The notes beneath the pieces were generated by a model. That model saw only the letters and a list, made by a program, of their open reading frames with translations. It searched no databases and was not told where the DNA came from. 21,397 nt of DNA from a virus, in the IMG/VR virus record IMGVR_UViG_3300008216_000102, positions 1 through 21,397 of that record; one strand, given 5' to 3'. Below, in pieces: positions 6,033 to 14,825 of this stretch (its first letter is position 1; each line of letters starts with the position of its first letter). The translations under genes and the position numbers were made by a program.

Positions 6033-9000
6033 TGGGTCTACCAAAAACAAAACTTGAATATGTAAATGCTTCAGGAAACTGGACACAAGCTGTTACTCCA
6101 AGTGGTCAAGATGCAGTGATCATGCTTCATATAGCGCAAGGTATAAATACCTCTAGTAAATGCGATGTAATTATGGCTAACCAATCTCCAGACCCTGGAA
6201 ACTCAGACCCTGCACAGGCTAAGGGAAATCTTACTGATATTTTTACAGATTTTCAACGTATTAGATTAGTAGATCAGGAAACCGGAATAGTGATTTTTAC
6301 TGGGCGTATTTATCGTATCAGAGATAAATATGATTTGCAATATGGACAGACAATTAGATTATATGGTTTTGATGCATATAAAGAGTTATTAGAGTATCCT
6401 ATTGACGATCCTCCTGATTCTTTAAAGAGTATAGATACTACCAGTAGTAACCTGGGAGGATTTGATGTCCGTAAGCGTAGCCAACTTATTAAATATATAT
6501 TGAGTGAATTAGATTTAAATGATAACATATCAGTATCAGATACTGATCATTGGGATGATTCCTGGTCAACAAATAGTTTTCAAGATAAAGATTTAAATAT
6601 TTCTAAGATAGACAGACGAATTGCTGGAGTTATTCAAGATTTAGCAATAGGAGATCCACTTAAAAATGTAAGTGGGACAGACATAGGTGAAAGTGGATAT
6701 GATTTTAGAGTAGAACCATATTTTACTTCGTGTGCAGTTAACCATAAACCTATAGAAATGATGAATTATTTTCAACGTGGGACTAGGCCAGGAAGGGGTG
6801 GAGCCTATTCTAATGAATCTTCTCCTACTTTATGTACGACAAGTACAGATAGCCTGACAATTCAATACCCTTCGGCTGGAGATACGGGCTTACTACGTTC
6901 CATGTTATCTTCTTTTGAATTTGATAAACCTAAAGAAGAGCTATATACATCCTTAGTTTTACATTATACGGATGAATCCCAAGAAGAACAAAATGCAAAT
7001 CAAGAAGGTTCCTCTAAGAAAGAAGGGGTAGTAACATTTGAATTGTTCAAAGGAACTACAAGTGGAACCTTTACTTGGGCAGATAAAGCTTTAGATTCAA
7101 GTAAAGCTACTCCGACAGAACTATTAAACATATCTGGAGGAGCCACTGGGGTAGCTAGAGTGCAATGGCATGAGTCTAATTATCTACTAGTCTCTGATAT
7201 TAATGAAGATACTTTTCCTACTACAGGTAGCATAACTTTAGTAGGGGCTGATAGTAGTGCAACCTTTACTATGAATGCTGCTACACAACGTATGGTTACT
7301 AAAATTGGTGTGAAAAGACCTATTCGAATACAGAGAAATTTAACTTCAAATCTTTATGCATTAAGGAAAGAAGTAGTCGCTAGATTAATAGGACGTACTG
7401 ATTTAGAAATAGTACGTGGTAAATTTCAAACTATTAGATATCCTTATGTTTATCATGACCTACCTAGTAATGCTTCTCGTTCTACTAATACAATTACATG
7501 GTCTGGTACTGTAGATGCTCAGGCTAGAGGTATAAGAAAAGCTTATGTTGTAGCACAAATAGATTCTGATGGTAATTACGTTAGGTATGCATACATTAGT
7601 GCAGTAAATAGTGCTACTAGTATTAGTTATGGGACTGGGGCAACAGATACAAGTGATGATACTGCTCTAGATGTAACAGATACTATCCGCTTAATTGTTC
7701 CCATAAGACCGGGAGATGTAGTTAAAGCTGTTCATACTACATCTAATATTAATACTGACCAAGTTATTTTAGAATTGCTGTATGATGAATCCCCTGGTAT
7801 AATGGGGGCCAACTATACTACTGTAGGGTCTAATGGCAAATTTAATAATATTTTTAGTGATAGTGATGCTGTTAAATCAGCTATTGCTCAGGCTCAAAGT
7901 AAGAAATTACCTCCTGAACAACCATTAAGTGAACAAGCTTTTGTCTTTGATGGATTCATAAATAGGGGGTCAAATCCTTCCGATAGTAATGATTATCGTA
8001 AGATACATTGGACAAACTCTGCTGGTAATACATCAGGAACTGCTGGTACACTAACCGCAGGAGATGGGACTAAGTATACCATAGCTTGCGCTAATTCAGC
8101 TACCTTAACTGAAGCAGAACACACTTTCTTCTTTAGACCTACATCAGCTAAGGCAACTGCTAATAAATCTAATACTACTTTTCAATTGGTTCTTGCTACG
8201 AACTATGTCAAAGACCCTTCGGATATACGGTTAGGGTGGGCTAAAGCTGTCCCAAATAAGGCTGGAGCTAAGGCCATCTTAGTTCTAGCACCCCAACTTC
8301 AGAGTAGAGATTTGTTTGCTGCGGGTGGAGTAGGCACATTAACAGACGCTTTGTTTAGTAAATCGGCCCAAGAATATGCATCTGGATTAGAAATAAAACC
8401 AGTAACCTCTGGTTCAAATCTACATAGACGGGTTACTTGGGCAGCATGTACTAGTGCCGAAGATAGATTAACTTTTGGTGATGGGGATTATTGGTCAATT
8501 GCAGCAGATGGGGGTAATTATTCCTATACGGCTAACGGTAGTAGTTATACTAATCTACAATTATTAGATGAAAGTAGTACTTATTATGTTTTTATAGATA
8601 CCGCAGATACAGCTTCTGGAGGAACTCTTACTTTACGTTTTACTAAGAGTTATAGTCATATATCTACAGCATCTGATGGAACTTACTCTAGTGCCAGAGT
8701 TATCATGGGGCAAATAGCGGTTCCTGCAAACGGTAATGATGGAGCAGCACCAAGAATTTTCCCATTTAATAATAGATCTTTAACGATAAATGCAGCGTCT
8801 ATTGCAGCCGATGCTATTACAGCCACACATATTACTGCTGGTACAGTTACAACAATTAGACAAGGTACCACTAAGGCAGATGTAGGTTTAGGAAATGTAG
8901 ATAATGATTCTACGAATACGGTTAGGGGGGGAGTTACACCACTACATGTTAGCGATAACATGACGGGTGTGACAATGGATCAAAATGGAAATATCTATAG

Positions 9001-10552
9001 TGGGTCTAAAACTACCTATGGAAGTAATACTGCTGGATGGTTCATAGGCATTGATAGCGGTACGCCTAAGATTAATATCGGTAGTGGTACCAATAGAATT
9101 AGATGGACAGGTTCTGCTTTAGAAATTATAGGTCAGATACAACTAACTAGTGGGGGTACTGCATTATCAGAAGCCAATACATTAAATGCCCAACAAGCTT
9201 GGAGTGATGTTTCGGGTAGTGGAAAACCAGACGATAATGCTACTGAAGGACTTGGGGGCACAGGATTTAGAACTGGGCAAATTACTACTGATATTACAGG
9301 TGGTAATGCTTCTCTCCCTACCTTTACTGGAAGTGATACTATAGTTGACAGTAAGGGTATATGCGGATTCGCTAGTAATGCCCTCCAATTTTACCTATTA
9401 TCTTCTACTGGTAAAGCTTATTTTGGTGCTGGCAGTATTATTGCTGATAGGGATGGATTAGCAATTGCTCAAGGAAATAGCAAGGCTATTGAATTTGGGT
9501 CTAGTAGAGATGTATTTATCCAATACTATACTGCCCAAAGCGGCGGTGGAAATGCTTTAAGATTGGGGAAAGATGGAAGTTTTGAGGTAGAAGTTGTAGG
9601 AAGTTTAGTTCCCGGTGTATCTGCTGGGTCAAACTTAGGTAAAAATGCCGGATATGGCGGTTTTGAGGTACTTTATTTAGCTAAACCTAATTCTTCCTTA
9701 ACACCAGTAGCCTTAACTGTAAATAGTAGCGGGGAATTATTAGTTGCGGGTAGTGCTGTTGGTGGGAGTAGTTCTTTCCCATTATTGGCTCCTGATGGTA
9801 GTAACAGTGCCCCTTCATATGCTTGGGATAGCGATAATAATTCTGGAATGAAATATGCTACATCTGGTAGTTATAATGGTACGGCTTTTATAGGTAATGG
9901 AGATTACATGGCTGCTTTTTGGAGTACTGGGTCTTCTGCTTTATTATCTATGTATGGTAGTATAGATATGAATAATTATGCTGTCTACGATGCCTATCGT
10001 TATTCTGTTAGAAACGATGGGGAGGACGATGAACCTAACTTTACTTGGGGTAGTCATTTAACTTCAGGGATGTATTGGAATGATGGGCCAGCCATTTCAA
10101 GAAATGGTATCACTAGAATGAAATTTGGGGGCTATGAAATTACTGCTCATGATGACATTAGGCCATCTACAAATGATTACTATGATATAGGGGGGTATAG
10201 TTATAAGTGGGATGATATTTATGCTACTAATGGAACCATTAATACATCCGATAGACGGGAAAAAACAAATATCTTGCCTACCACATTAGGGTTGTCTTTT
10301 ATTAATGATTTAAACCCCATTTCTTATAAATGGCTTAATAAGAAAAATAAAGAAACTCATCATGGCTTAGTGGCACAAGAAGTTATAGAGACACTTACAG
10401 CACATGGTATTGACTATACTTTAGATTTTGGGGGGATTACTGGAAGTGAAGATACTGCATATGGTGCAAGATATACGGAATTTGTTGCCATATTAATAAA
10501 AGCTGTACAAGAATTATCGGAGAGAATCGTTGTCTTGGAGGGAGGTCAGTAA
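6032..10552 (+). CDS. Tail hub / receptor-binding protein with C-terminal peptidase S74 chaperone
   Basis: A 1506-residue protein, the largest in the window. The N-terminus (to ~residue 120, e.g. GIVIFTGRIYRIRD and QTIRLYGFDAYKELL) resembles baseplate hub domains of the gp27/Tal/gpJ type. The middle is Ser/Thr/Gly-rich beta material. The fibre motif TKADVGLGNVDN starts at residue 947. The end is a peptidase S74 intramolecular chaperone: TSDRREKTNI places Ser1406 and Lys1411 five residues apart, as in endosialidase NF, followed by ISYKW, HHGLVAQEV and a final coiled-coil-like helix (VQELSERIVVLE). S74 domains trimerise the fibre and then cleave themselves just before the Ser, so a ~101-residue piece should be released from a ~1405-residue fibre. 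Translation is probably coupled to the gene before (TAATG); GAGGAG at 6013-6018 is distant. One 7-G run lies at 8925-8931. Confidence 0.8.
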   Translation: MGLPKTKLEYVNASGNWTQAVTPSGQDAVIMLHIAQGINTSSKCDVIMANQSPDPGNSDPAQAKGNLTDIFTDFQRIRLVDQETGIVIFTGRIYRIRDKYDLQYGQTIRLYGFDAYKELLEYPIDDPPDSLKSIDTTSSNLGGFDVRKRSQLIKYILSELDLNDNISVSDTDHWDDSWSTNSFQDKDLNISKIDRRIAGVIQDLAIGDPLKNVSGTDIGESGYDFRVEPYFTSCAVNHKPIEMMNYFQRGTRPGRGGAYSNESSPTLCTTSTDSLTIQYPSAGDTGLLRSMLSSFEFDKPKEELYTSLVLHYTDESQEEQNANQEGSSKKEGVVTFELFKGTTSGTFTWADKALDSSKATPTELLNISGGATGVARVQWHESNYLLVSDINEDTFPTTGSITLVGADSSATFTMNAATQRMVTKIGVKRPIRIQRNLTSNLYALRKEVVARLIGRTDLEIVRGKFQTIRYPYVYHDLPSNASRSTNTITWSGTVDAQARGIRKAYVVAQIDSDGNYVRYAYISAVNSATSISYGTGATDTSDDTALDVTDTIRLIVPIRPGDVVKAVHTTSNINTDQVILELLYDESPGIMGANYTTVGSNGKFNNIFSDSDAVKSAIAQAQSKKLPPEQPLSEQAFVFDGFINRGSNPSDSNDYRKIHWTNSAGNTSGTAGTLTAGDGTKYTIACANSATLTEAEHTFFFRPTSAKATANKSNTTFQLVLATNYVKDPSDIRLGWAKAVPNKAGAKAILVLAPQLQSRDLFAAGGVGTLTDALFSKSAQEYASGLEIKPVTSGSNLHRRVTWAACTSAEDRLTFGDGDYWSIAADGGNYSYTANGSSYTNLQLLDESSTYYVFIDTADTASGGTLTLRFTKSYSHISTASDGTYSSARVIMGQIAVPANGNDGAAPRIFPFNNRSLTINAASIAADAITATHITAGTVTTIRQGTTKADVGLGNVDNDSTNTVRGGVTPLHVSDNMTGVTMDQNGNIYSGSKTTYGSNTAGWFIGIDSGTPKINIGSGTNRIRWTGSALEIIGQIQLTSGGTALSEANTLNAQQAWSDVSGSGKPDDNATEGLGGTGFRTGQITTDITGGNASLPTFTGSDTIVDSKGICGFASNALQFYLLSSTGKAYFGAGSIIADRDGLAIAQGNSKAIEFGSSRDVFIQYYTAQSGGGNALRLGKDGSFEVEVVGSLVPGVSAGSNLGKNAGYGGFEVLYLAKPNSSLTPVALTVNSSGELLVAGSAVGGSSSFPLLAPDGSNSAPSYAWDSDNNSGMKYATSGSYNGTAFIGNGDYMAAFWSTGSSALLSMYGSIDMNNYAVYDAYRYSVRNDGEDDEPNFTWGSHLTSGMYWNDGPAISRNGITRMKFGGYEITAHDDIRPSTNDYYDIGGYSYKWDDIYATNGTINTSDRREKTNILPTTLGLSFINDLNPISYKWLNKKNKETHHGLVAQEVIETLTAHGIDYTLDFGGITGSEDTAYGARYTEFVAILIKAVQELSERIVVLEGGQ
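10541..10546 (+). promoter_or_regulatory. Ribosome binding site deciding the start at 10554
   Basis: GGAGGT inside the last codons of the tail gene, 7 bases before ATG 10554. This favours ATG 10554 over the in-frame TTG at 10530, which lies upstream of this site. Confidence 0.6.
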
Positions 10553-10553
10553 C

Positions 10554-10784
10554 ATGTCAGTACAAGTAACAGTAGAATTTACGGATGCTCAATGGGTCTT
10601 AGTGCAAAACCACTACTCTATTTTTGAGATTAATGAAGTTAATCAAGAAGAAAGAGTCTCTGTAACTGTAGACTCTTTGAGTAGATGGTTAACTAAACTA
10701 GTACGGCTAGAAATTGAAGATTGTATGAAACGGTCAGCTAGGCAAGAGGCTGATAAAACAACTCAGGATTGTTTTGATGTCTAA
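10554..10784 (+). CDS. Small protein of unknown function
   Basis: 76 residues from ATG 10554, whose ribosome binding site is strong. An alternative TTG start at 10530 would add eight residues but has no such site. It begins with a strand (VQVTVEFTDAQWVLVQ) and ends with an amphipathic, charged helix (LTKLVRLEIEDCMKRSARQEADK). I do not recognise the family. It lies between the last tail gene and the regulatory genes, just after the receptor-binding gene, so it could be a minor virion or assembly factor or an early host-interaction protein; nothing decides this. The following gene begins 3 bases after its stop. Confidence 0.55.
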   Translation: MSVQVTVEFTDAQWVLVQNHYSIFEINEVNQEERVSVTVDSLSRWLTKLVRLEIEDCMKRSARQEADKTTQDCFDV

Positions 10785-10787
10785 ATA

Positions 10788-11162
10788 GTGGAGTGTAAAC
10801 AAGAAATAATTCAATTACGGCAGTATAATCCGTTAATGAATGGGTCAGAGATAGCTAGGAAGGTAGGAGTCTCTAAGCAATACGTGAGTAAGGTTTTAAA
10901 AGCAGAAGAATTACCTAATTCTGCTCCCAGATTTCATAAACTTCCTCGCCAATGTGACCTCTGTGGGTATTCTATACTTCAAAGACAACGTTTTTGTTCC
11001 CCTAAGTGTCGGGAAACTTACTTATATTTGGTTGTAACCTGCTTCTTTTGTCGTGCGTCCTTTAAAAGAAGGCGTTCTGATATTGCATTAGGGCATAGAA
11101 GAGAGTATAATCATATCTATTGTAGTCAAAAGTGCTTCAATAGGGGGCAAAAAGATAGATGA
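10788..11162 (+). CDS. Helix-turn-helix protein with two four-cysteine zinc clusters
   Basis: 124 residues from GTG 10788, three bases after the previous stop and in the same frame. There is no ribosome binding site, so initiation is probably by re-initiation. An ATG at 10836 would cut into the first helix. Residues ~17-38 (GSEIARKVGVSKQYVSKVLKAE) form a clear helix-turn-helix. Two probable zinc sites follow: C56-x2-C59, C70-x3-C74, and C85-x2-C88, C112-x3-C116. The FCSPKC and YCSQKC signatures match zinc knuckles found in many phage DNA-binding proteins and beside homing nucleases. No HNH or GIY-YIG catalytic motif is visible, so I read it as a DNA-binding regulator. Its position directly before a sigma factor suggests a joint role in transcription control, which is inference. 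Confidence 0.6.
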   Translation: MECKQEIIQLRQYNPLMNGSEIARKVGVSKQYVSKVLKAEELPNSAPRFHKLPRQCDLCGYSILQRQRFCSPKCRETYLYLVVTCFFCRASFKRRRSDIALGHRREYNHIYCSQKCFNRGQKDR

Positions 11163-11171
11163 GGGAGGCTT

Positions 11172-11744
11172 ATGGATATTACAGACGATTTAATAATTCA
11201 ATGGGAACCCAAGATACAGAGGTTTTTAAATACATCCTTTGTATTGGGCATGGATAGGGAAGATTTAGGACAAGAATTACGGATTGCAATTATAAAAGCT
11301 GCGGATGGGTTTGATGAATCTAGAGGAACTTCTTTTCATACGTATTTACATACAACAATGGTGAATACATTACGTACTTTAATCTCTAAGGCTCAAAAAC
11401 AGCACTTTATTCATGAAGCAGCTAGTATAGATTCTTCCTATGCGTATGATATTTCTTCAGAAGATACAAATTATTCTCCAACATCCTCTAAAATTCTTAA
11501 AGCTTTAGAAGACCCCATTACAAAAAATAAAGATCAAGAATTTGAAGTCCAAGATCTGTTGATTAGATCTAAGTTAAGCCCTTCTGAGATCTCATTTGTT
11601 AATTTACGTATTGAAGGACTTACTATGGAAGAAATTACTGATGAATTAAATGAATCTTCTTATAAGTTACGTCATAGTTCTAAAAGAAAATTGGAAAAAT
11701 ACTTAACTAACGTTAATTGGTTAGGAGATGGTGATGCCAACTAA
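11172..11744 (+). CDS. Phage-encoded sigma-70 family RNA polymerase sigma factor
   Basis: 190 residues with an ATG after GAGGGAGG (11161-11168). Residues 28-72 (DREDLGQELRIAIIKAADGFDESRGTSFHTYL in outline, then TLRTLI) match sigma region 2: the acidic DLGQE core-binding helix, the FDESRGTSFHTYL aromatic/basic segment for -10 recognition, and the following helix. Residues ~125-178 match region 4, with a helix-turn-helix (LTMEEITDELNESSYKLRHSSKRKL in outline) for the -35 box. There is no region 1, and region 3 looks reduced or absent (a ~50-residue polar linker), so this is a small two-domain factor. It would redirect host polymerase to phage promoters, probably of a later class. No anti-sigma gene is evident. 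Its end overlaps the next gene by 11 bases. Confidence 0.78.
   Translation: MDITDDLIIQWEPKIQRFLNTSFVLGMDREDLGQELRIAIIKAADGFDESRGTSFHTYLHTTMVNTLRTLISKAQKQHFIHEAASIDSSYAYDISSEDTNYSPTSSKILKALEDPITKNKDQEFEVQDLLIRSKLSPSEISFVNLRIEGLTMEEITDELNESSYKLRHSSKRKLEKYLTNVNWLGDGDAN
11722..11727 (+). promoter_or_regulatory. Ribosome binding site deciding the start at 11734
   Basis: TAGGAG ends immediately before ATG 11728 (no spacing) but six bases before ATG 11734, so 11734 is the better start. Confidence 0.5.
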
Positions 11745-11958
11745 GAGAAGAACCAGACGGGGCGGTTTGAGTAAACCAAAGCCCTTGACAAACCCTTCAC
11801 AAAGTCTTAAACTCATGGGAGTGAACCAACAAACAAGACAAGTGTGGTTAGTTGCTGAAGTTACTACCTCAGCAGAGGCTAAACAGTACATTACTTCAGA
11901 AGACCAGACGGAATACTATTTGATGGATTCATATAATCAAGTTTATTTATTAACATAG
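11734..11958 (+). CDS. Small basic protein of unknown function
   Basis: 74 residues from ATG 11734, or 76 from ATG 11728. The N-terminus is strongly basic (PTKRRTRRGGLSKPKP), followed by a hydrophobic/polar strand (RQVWLVAEV) and an acidic, Tyr-rich end (EDQTEYYLMDSYNQVYLL). A basic tail of this kind could bind nucleic acid, but no family is recognised. It overlaps the sigma factor gene by 11 bases and ends 8 bases before the helicase gene, so it is probably co-expressed with both. A candidate sigma-70 promoter for the replication genes lies inside it. Confidence 0.5.
   Translation: MPTKRRTRRGGLSKPKPLTNPSQSLKLMGVNQQTRQVWLVAEVTTSAEAKQYITSEDQTEYYLMDSYNQVYLLT
11785..11813 (+). promoter_or_regulatory. 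Candidate sigma-70 promoter upstream of the replication genes
   Basis: A perfect TTGACA at 11785-11790, a 17-base spacer, and TAAACT (4 of 6 to TATAAT) at 11808-11813. It is inside the small basic gene, about 150 bases before the helicase ATG. It shares its layout (TTGACA, 17 bases, TANACT) with the site at 17184-17212. Confidence 0.35.
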
Positions 11959-11966
11959 GAGAAAAA

Positions 11967-13238
11967 ATGGAAAGTTTTGATTTTATTGAATCTGGAATTG
12001 TTTTAGGACTAACTGATTTCGACCAACTTAGGAAATTCAAGCACCCTTCTAAGGATTTTGCAAAACATGGAGATGCCTACAGGTTTCTAACCAAGTATGT
12101 AGATGATTATGGAGAATTCCCCACCATTTCCCATTTATGTGAAAATTATCCTACATTAGATACTTCCGCTAGTTCATTAAACTTAGAGTATGCAGTAGAT
12201 AAATTTAAAAACCAAGTTTTGTACAGAGAAATAGTCAATGTCTTTAATACAAACAAAGAAATTCTAAAGGAAAACCCGAAAAAAGCCTTTGCACAAATAA
12301 CACACAATTTACATGATATAAATATCATCTATGATGAAGAAGTAGTGGCTTATAACAATGGGCATTCTTTAGATCGACTTGAAGAATGGAGAACTCGTAC
12401 CAATAAAAGACAAATGGGGGATGGCCTCATGGGAATTAAAACCCCCTTTAAAACTTTGAATAATTTAGGGGTAGGTTGGTTACCTGGAGAATTGATTTCC
12501 TTATTTGCCCGTCCTACCGTGGGTAAAACTTGGATGAGCATCTTAGTAGCGGCTATTGCAGCGTTGCATGGACATAAAACTCTATTGATTTCTACAGAAA
12601 TGCCTGTATCTGCCATTAGTTTACGAGCAGATGTAGTTATGGCAAACTTAATGGGGTACAAGCTTTCCCATAAAGCTCTGAGAAATGGTGACCCTATAGA
12701 TGAAGAAACTTACAAGAATTTTTTAACAGAACTGAATCAACAGAACTTACTTATTTGTGACCATATAAGTGGGGAAGGTACAATTACTATTGAAGGAGTG
12801 GCAGGTCTTGTTAGAAAACACACTCCAGCCTTTATAGTTCTAGACGGTATCTATTTGGTTACATCAGGTATTACTACTAGTTCCAGGGCTAATAAGGCTA
12901 TGTGGGAACAGTCTCATGCTTTGTTCTATGCTATGAAAGGATTATGCCTGTCCCAAAACGTAACTATGTTTGCAACTACTCAAGCTAATCGGGATGCTGC
13001 GAATGTATACATTCCTCCCCAACCAGAAACAGTAGCTTTTGGTGATGCACTCCTTAGGGCTTCGGATGTAACTCTATCTATGGCACGGGTAGAAAATGAT
13101 AATCAAAAACGTGTGATTCAGTATCAAAAATATAGGGATGGAGAGGTAGATATAGACATGTCCTTGTTAGAATGGGATGTAGATAGAGGTCATATAGAAG
13201 AAATAGGCAGTAAATTCTTTGGGGATAATGAGTATTAA
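11967..13238 (+). CDS. dnaB: DnaB-like replicative DNA helicase
   Basis: 423 residues, with AGGAG at 11957-11961 five bases before the ATG. Residues 1-~120 are helical and fit the DnaB N-terminal domain. The RecA-like C-terminal part contains Walker A ARPTVGKT (181-188), catalytic Glu211 in STEMP, a Walker B-like FIVLDGIYLV with Asp293, motif H3 TTQANRD (Gln339), and motif H4 QKYRDG with Lys388 and Arg390 as likely inter-subunit sensors. The A-R-P opening of Walker A is normal for DnaB. The Walker B end (DGIYL) differs from the DYLQL of cellular DnaB. As a hexamer it should unwind DNA at the fork with the primase encoded next (TAATG overlap). Slightly shorter than E. coli DnaB (471 aa). Confidence 0.85.
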   Translation: MESFDFIESGIVLGLTDFDQLRKFKHPSKDFAKHGDAYRFLTKYVDDYGEFPTISHLCENYPTLDTSASSLNLEYAVDKFKNQVLYREIVNVFNTNKEILKENPKKAFAQITHNLHDINIIYDEEVVAYNNGHSLDRLEEWRTRTNKRQMGDGLMGIKTPFKTLNNLGVGWLPGELISLFARPTVGKTWMSILVAAIAALHGHKTLLISTEMPVSAISLRADVVMANLMGYKLSHKALRNGDPIDEETYKNFLTELNQQNLLICDHISGEGTITIEGVAGLVRKHTPAFIVLDGIYLVTSGITTSSRANKAMWEQSHALFYAMKGLCLSQNVTMFATTQANRDAANVYIPPQPETVAFGDALLRASDVTLSMARVENDNQKRVIQYQKYRDGEVDIDMSLLEWDVDRGHIEEIGSKFFGDNEY

Positions 13239-14098
13239 TGAATTGGACTAACATTCTTATAGATGCAGGACTTCCAATTCCCATAGATAAATCTGAAGTA
13301 AGTATAGTTTGCCCCTTGCATGATGATAGAGTTTCGTCTTTATCTATCAATACAGATAAAGGTGTGTGGATTTGCTTCGCTGGATGTGGACAAGGCTCAT
13401 TAAAATTTTTTCTAAGTAAGTATTGGCACATATCTTTGTTGGCGGTGGAGACGTATTTAGGAGATAAAGATGTAGAACTAGACATAAATTTCTTTGATAC
13501 TTTTGAATTGGAAGAGGCAGAAGAATTTGTAACTTTTCCAGAAGATTTTCAAGGGTATACCTATCCAAAGTGGGCTTTTAATAGGGGGTTTTCTCAGCAG
13601 ACTTTAGAAGAATGGGGTTGTGGTACTAATAGGTATGATGATTTAATCATTCCAATTTATACACAGACCCAGGAATTGAAGGGATGGGTATCACGTAGAG
13701 CTAATGCTGTTCCTAAGTATCTTTATTCTAAAGGGTTTAAAAAATCTAAGCACCTATTTGGGATTAATCATCTTAAGCGTAGTCCATTTGTGTGTGTTAC
13801 GGAAGGTAGTTTAGATACCATGTGGTTAACTCAAAATGGTTTCCCTTCTATAGCAATACTAGGAGCCATATTATCTAAGGCCCAGGAGGAATTACTTTCA
13901 AAACTTCCTGTAGAAGAATTGGTTATTTGTTTGGATAATGATGATGCGGGGCAAAAAGGAAAAGAACGATTAATGGCTTGCATGACACAAAATTTTGTGG
14001 TATCATATACGAAATTGCCGAAAGGAGTGAAAGATGTACAAGATGTAAAAACTAAAAAAGAGCTAGAAGCAATAATACAGAACAGAGATATTTGGTAA
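13238..14098 (+). CDS. dnaG: DnaG-type primase, short form (CHC2 zinc finger and TOPRIM)
   Basis: 286 residues. The N-terminal zinc site is C25-x2-H28-x17-C46-x3-C50, the CHC2 pattern that recognises the priming site. The TOPRIM core has Glu189 in VTEGSLD and the acidic motif LDNDDAG (Asp233, Asp235, Asp236) for metal-dependent RNA primer synthesis, then GVKDVQDV, which resembles the family's KDxND segment. Bacterial DnaG is about 580-660 residues, so this is a compact phage form without a separate C-terminal helicase-binding domain; contact with the helicase is probably through other surfaces. The ATG overlaps the helicase stop (TAATG), consistent with matched expression. Full helicase-independent activity cannot be judged from sequence. 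Confidence 0.82.
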   Translation: MNWTNILIDAGLPIPIDKSEVSIVCPLHDDRVSSLSINTDKGVWICFAGCGQGSLKFFLSKYWHISLLAVETYLGDKDVELDINFFDTFELEEAEEFVTFPEDFQGYTYPKWAFNRGFSQQTLEEWGCGTNRYDDLIIPIYTQTQELKGWVSRRANAVPKYLYSKGFKKSKHLFGINHLKRSPFVCVTEGSLDTMWLTQNGFPSIAILGAILSKAQEELLSKLPVEELVICLDNDDAGQKGKERLMACMTQNFVVSYTKLPKGVKDVQDVKTKKELEAIIQNRDIW

Positions 14099-14120
14099 AA
14101 TAAAATAGAAGGAGAATAAC

Positions 14121-14825
14121 ATGAGTGGAATAAGCAGAATTCAAAGTCTTAGGGAAGAAAGTAAGCAAGAAGCAGCATCTAGGGCAGCAGTCCCTTTTAG
14201 AGAAGTATGGTTTAAAGATGGTGACCAAGCATTTGTAACCTCTGTAGCTACGGGAGAAGACAATGATGTGAACTTGGATGAAGTATCTTTGTATACCTTT
14301 AGACAGGGGAACAGGTTTGTGAATCTCTTGAATGCGGATGGGGTTGATTTGAGTGCAGTACCAGCTGATTCTCGTCCCTCTAGGAAGTTTGCTTTTTGGG
14401 GATACGTACATGAAATTATTCATGGGGAAAAGCGGAATGATGATTGGGAAGAAATCTCAGGCCCAGGTGGACGCAAAATGTTTAGGGAAGTTGTAAATGA
14501 TTTCAAGGTTATTTGTCTAGGATTTGGTCGTAATGATTATCTGTGGAATCAGTTGGTAGATGTGTATAATGATTGGAACTCCTTGAATAAAGGAGTCATG
14601 CGAATTAAGCGTACTGGTGCTGGTATGAGGGATACTTCATATGCTATAGCTGCAACGGCTAGAGATGGTGAGATTCCTGATGACCGAAAGGATGATGTCT
14701 ATGAACTTCCCCCTATCCAAGAGTATTTCCAAGAGCGGTATGGGGCTTTGTGGAGTCCTGGCCCCTCTACTGAAGATGGAGAGTCGGAAATTAAAACTGA
14801 ATCCACTAGCCTAGATTTGTTTTAA
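14121..14825 (+). CDS. Probable phage single-stranded DNA-binding protein
   Basis: 234 residues, with a strong AAGGAG site before the ATG at 14121. The sequence FKDGDQAFVTSV, followed by LYTFRQGNRFVNLL and FAFWGYVHEII, suggests an OB-fold of beta strands. IKRTGAGMRDTSYAIAATA resembles the conserved region of phage gp32/gp2.5-like binding proteins. The last ~20 residues are acidic and end SLDLF, like the partner-binding tail of many SSBs. It lies between primase and dCMP deaminase/polymerase, so a role covering single strands at the fork and loading partners is reasonable. The zinc cluster of T4 gp32 is absent. The fold is not certain from reading alone; an unrelated replication accessory protein is the alternative. 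Confidence 0.6.
   Translation: MSGISRIQSLREESKQEAASRAAVPFREVWFKDGDQAFVTSVATGEDNDVNLDEVSLYTFRQGNRFVNLLNADGVDLSAVPADSRPSRKFAFWGYVHEIIHGEKRNDDWEEISGPGGRKMFREVVNDFKVICLGFGRNDYLWNQLVDVYNDWNSLNKGVMRIKRTGAGMRDTSYAIAATARDGEIPDDRKDDVYELPPIQEYFQERYGALWSPGPSTEDGESEIKTESTSLDLF

Noticed and set aside
8405-8430. GGTTCAAATC resembling a tRNA T-arm.
   Set aside because: The flanking bases do not form the 5-bp T stem, no other arms are found, and it is within the tail gene.
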